NCBI GenBank assembly: GCA_963422685.1
Contig: OY730442.1
Coordinates: 2,790,001 to 2,854,000, forward strand
From: Spongiihabitans sp963422685
Lineage (GTDB): Bacteria; Pseudomonadota; Gammaproteobacteria; Arenicellales; Poriferihabitantaceae
DNA length: 64,000 nt
Direction of reading: 5' to 3'
Shown: positions 62,232 to 64,000 of the stretch, piece after piece
How positions within the stretch are numbered: position 1 is the first letter of the stretch
How the letters are laid out: the number at the start of each line of letters is the position of its first letter
The notes under the pieces: generated by a model
What the model was told of the DNA's origin: nothing
Database searches by the model: none
What the model saw: the letters and a program-made list of their open reading frames with translations, nothing else
Position numbers and translations under genes: made by a program

Positions 62232-63083
62232 TTAATGCGGAGCGATGCCGCGCAAGCGTTCACCGCGGCGGCGTAGCATTTCGACCGAAGACAACAACAG
62301 GATTGAGACAATGACCAATAGCGTTGCCACTGCCAGGATGGTGGGGCTGATTTGTTCGCGAATTCCCGAGAACATCTGCCAGGGAATGGTACGCTGCTCA
62401 TAGCTGCCCACAAACAACACCACAACCACTTCATCGAAAGAAGTGATAAAAGCAAACAGGGCGCCGGAAATCACACCGGGCAGTATCAATGGAACGATAA
62501 TTTTGAAAAATGCCGTGGTCGGCGAGGCACCCAGGGTGGCTGCCGCCCGCACCAGACTGTAATCGAATCCGACCAGTGTCGCGGTCACGGTGATGACTAC
62601 AAAAGGCGTACCGAGTGCGGCGTGGGCCAGGATCACGCCAATATGAGTCGAGGACAGGCCGATTTTGGTGTAGAAAAAATACATCCCGGCGGCAGAAATG
62701 ATGACCGGCACAATCATCGGCGATATCAATATACCCATTATGACGGATTTATGCGGCATGTCATCCCGACTCAACCCAAGCGCGGCAATCGTACCGAGGG
62801 TGGTCGAGATCAAAGTGGCGAATACCGCGATGAAAAAGCTGTTCTTGACCGCGCCCTGCCAATTCAGGCTGCCGAAAAATTCGTGATACCATTTAAGTGA
62901 ATAGCCGGCGGGATCAAATGTCAACATTTCTTCGGTGAATGTAAAGAACGGGACAGCATTAAAGGAAAGCGGTATGACGACGACGATGGGGGCGATCAGG
63001 AAAAAGAAAATTAATCCGCAAATCACCAGATACGTGTAATGCCAGAGCTTTTCCAGCGGGGTTGTATATGCAGGCAAGGCCAT
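62232..63083 (-). CDS. Polyamine-type ABC transporter permease (PotC/PotI-like)
   Basis: This 283-residue permease has six membrane segments. It carries FDYSLVRAAATLGASPTTAFFKII as the EAA loop, and GMYFFYTKIGLSSTHIGVILAHAALGTPFV as typical family sequence. It follows another permease on the same strand with a 27-base gap. The 3' end overlaps the trailing frame of the DUF3800 relic region. It belongs to a third polyamine-family importer in the window. Confidence 0.9.
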   Translation of the reverse strand: MALPAYTTPLEKLWHYTYLVICGLIFFFLIAPIVVVIPLSFNAVPFFTFTEEMLTFDPAGYSLKWYHEFFGSLNWQGAVKNSFFIAVFATLISTTLGTIAALGLSRDDMPHKSVIMGILISPMIVPVIISAAGMYFFYTKIGLSSTHIGVILAHAALGTPFVVITVTATLVGFDYSLVRAAATLGASPTTAFFKIIVPLILPGVISGALFAFITSFDEVVVVLFVGSYEQRTIPWQMFSGIREQISPTILAVATLLVIVSILLLSSVEMLRRRGERLRGIAPH

Positions 63084-63110
63084 GGTTTTAGTTCATGTCG
63101 GCGAAATTGC

Positions 63111-64000
63111 TTAACCCAGTTTCATGTTGTCGATGCCGACAATTTTGTCGTACAGGAAATATAAAATTAATACTACGCTCAGCAGTATAGAACCCAATGC
63201 GGCGGCCAGTCCCCAGTTCAACGAACTCGACATGTGGAAGGCGATGAAGTTGCTAATCAGTGTGCCGCTTTGCCCGCCGACCAGCGCGGGAGTAATGTAG
63301 TAGCCGATAGATAAGATGAATACCAGAATTGACCCGGCACCCACACCGGCCACGGTATTTGGCATATAAATGCGCACGAACGCGGTGAAGGGCGTGGCGC
63401 CAAGTGATTTTGCGGCACGCATATAACTCGGTGGGATGGTTTTCATCACGCTGAATAATGGCAGCACCATAAAGGGCAGCAATATGTGCACCATGGCGAC
63501 AATTGTGCCGGTTCGGTTGTGAATCATCGCGAGACGATTGTCATCCGCAACAAACCCCAGCCAAACCACGATATCGTTTATCACACCTTCCTGCTGTAAA
63601 AGCGCAATCCATGCGGTGGTTCGCACTAATAAAGAAGTCCAGAACGGTAACAATACTAAAATTATCAGCAGGTTGCTTTTCGCAGTCGGCAACACAGACA
63701 GCAAATAAGCGATGGGATAGGCGAGAATTAAACATAACGATGTTATTAACAGGCTCATCCATATCGTGCGCCAGAACAGTTTTAGATAAATCCGGCTTTT
63801 ATCGTCGTTGCGCACCACCTCGCCCGCATCGTCGTACCCCATGTCCATGGCGGCCAGGTAATATGAAAGCGTATAAGGCGTGCTTTCCCGTTTCATCACC
63901 TGCCATATTTCAATATCACCCCATTTTTTATCAATCGTGATAAGGGCTTGCTGGTATGGCGGTTCAGCGCTTTTTATCTTTCTTGCGGTCTTTCTGAACA
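63111..64000 (-). CDS. Polyamine-type ABC transporter permease (PotB/PotH-like), 5' end beyond window
   Basis: The frame is open from the stop at 63111 to the window end, so the gene is cut by the edge. Upstream of the first in-window start (MKRESTPYTLSYYL near 63896) the same frame reads plausible protein (YQQALITIDKKWGDIEIWQV). The body has the family marks VLLPFWTSLLVRTTAWIALL and MRAAKSLGATPFTAFVRIYM (EAA loop), with ILPFMVLPLFSVMK. The binding protein and ATPase probably lie beyond 64000. Confidence 0.88.
   Translation of the reverse strand, partial: FRKTARKIKSAEPPYQQALITIDKKWGDIEIWQVMKRESTPYTLSYYLAAMDMGYDDAGEVVRNDDKSRIYLKLFWRTIWMSLLITSLCLILAYPIAYLLSVLPTAKSNLLIILVLLPFWTSLLVRTTAWIALLQQEGVINDIVVWLGFVADDNRLAMIHNRTGTIVAMVHILLPFMVLPLFSVMKTIPPSYMRAAKSLGATPFTAFVRIYMPNTVAGVGAGSILVFILSIGYYITPALVGGQSGTLISNFIAFHMSSSLNWGLAAALGSILLSVVLILYFLYDKIVGIDNMKLG

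Noticed and set aside
1..64000. CRISPR arrays, tRNA or rRNA genes, integrase-type attachment sites
   Set aside because: None were seen by eye; no regularly spaced repeats and no cloverleaf or rRNA-like conserved stretches were found.

Overview
The window reads as a chromosomal segment of a gammaproteobacterium with roughly balanced base composition. The basis is the gene set: RNase R and RlmB, a sigma-E/RseA/RseB cluster followed by ppx, Prc, AvtA, guaB-guaA-tadA, a PotFGHI polyamine transporter, and a Dnr-like regulator next to NirK and a cbb3 oxidase. The species cannot be named from the sequence. No rRNA, tRNA or CRISPR array was seen.

Layout. 0.3-2.7 kb is rnr. About 3.0-10.5 kb separates rnr from rlmB, which are usually neighbours. 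It holds a decayed IS3-family element, a VOC protein, a complete ydcSTUV-type polyamine ABC operon, a poorly coding stretch with gene relics, and an H-NS-like gene. 10.5-20.6 kb is housekeeping: rlmB, msrAB, an Mth938-like gene, hom, recJ, rpoE-rseA-rseB, ppx. 20.6-24.4 kb (minus) is a tight operon avtA, 2-phosphoglycerate-kinase-like, archaeal-type phosphoglycerate-mutase-like. 24.5-31.6 kb holds prc, an ArsR-methyltransferase fusion, guaB, guaA and tadA. 31.8-43.1 kb looks like an amine uptake and catabolism island: potFGHI, a TetR-Rieske oxygenase fusion, a divergent flavin amine oxidase, a class III aminotransferase and a PhyH dioxygenase. 43.2-50.9 kb is a low-oxygen/nitrite respiration block: a lipoprotein with one haem motif, a 2Fe-2S protein, a Dnr-like regulator, NirK with a cytochrome c domain, a Yip1-like membrane protein and ccoNOQP. 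51.3-52.2 kb is a membrane-anchored ClpP-fold protein. 52.8-62.2 kb is a defence island with a type III-like restriction-modification pair flanking an XRE-ImmA gene, a DUF4411 PIN gene and an unknown gene, plus relics of two more genes. The last 1.8 kb carries two permeases of a third polyamine-type ABC transporter, running off the window end.

How the parts fit. Three polyamine-family importers lie within 64 kb, and the middle one is next to oxygenase, oxidase and transaminase genes, which suggests an organism that takes up and degrades polyamines or quaternary amines. A perfect FNR/Dnr box lies upstream of nirK beside a Dnr-like regulator gene. The observations judged most novel are: (1) the single-polypeptide TetR-Rieske oxygenase, divergent from an amine oxidase across overlapping promoters and an inverted repeat; (2) the avtA/2PGK/PGM-like operon, in which the PGM-like protein appears to have Thr in place of the usual nucleophile Ser; (3) the five-gene restriction island with a fossil ORF between mod and the XRE-ImmA gene.
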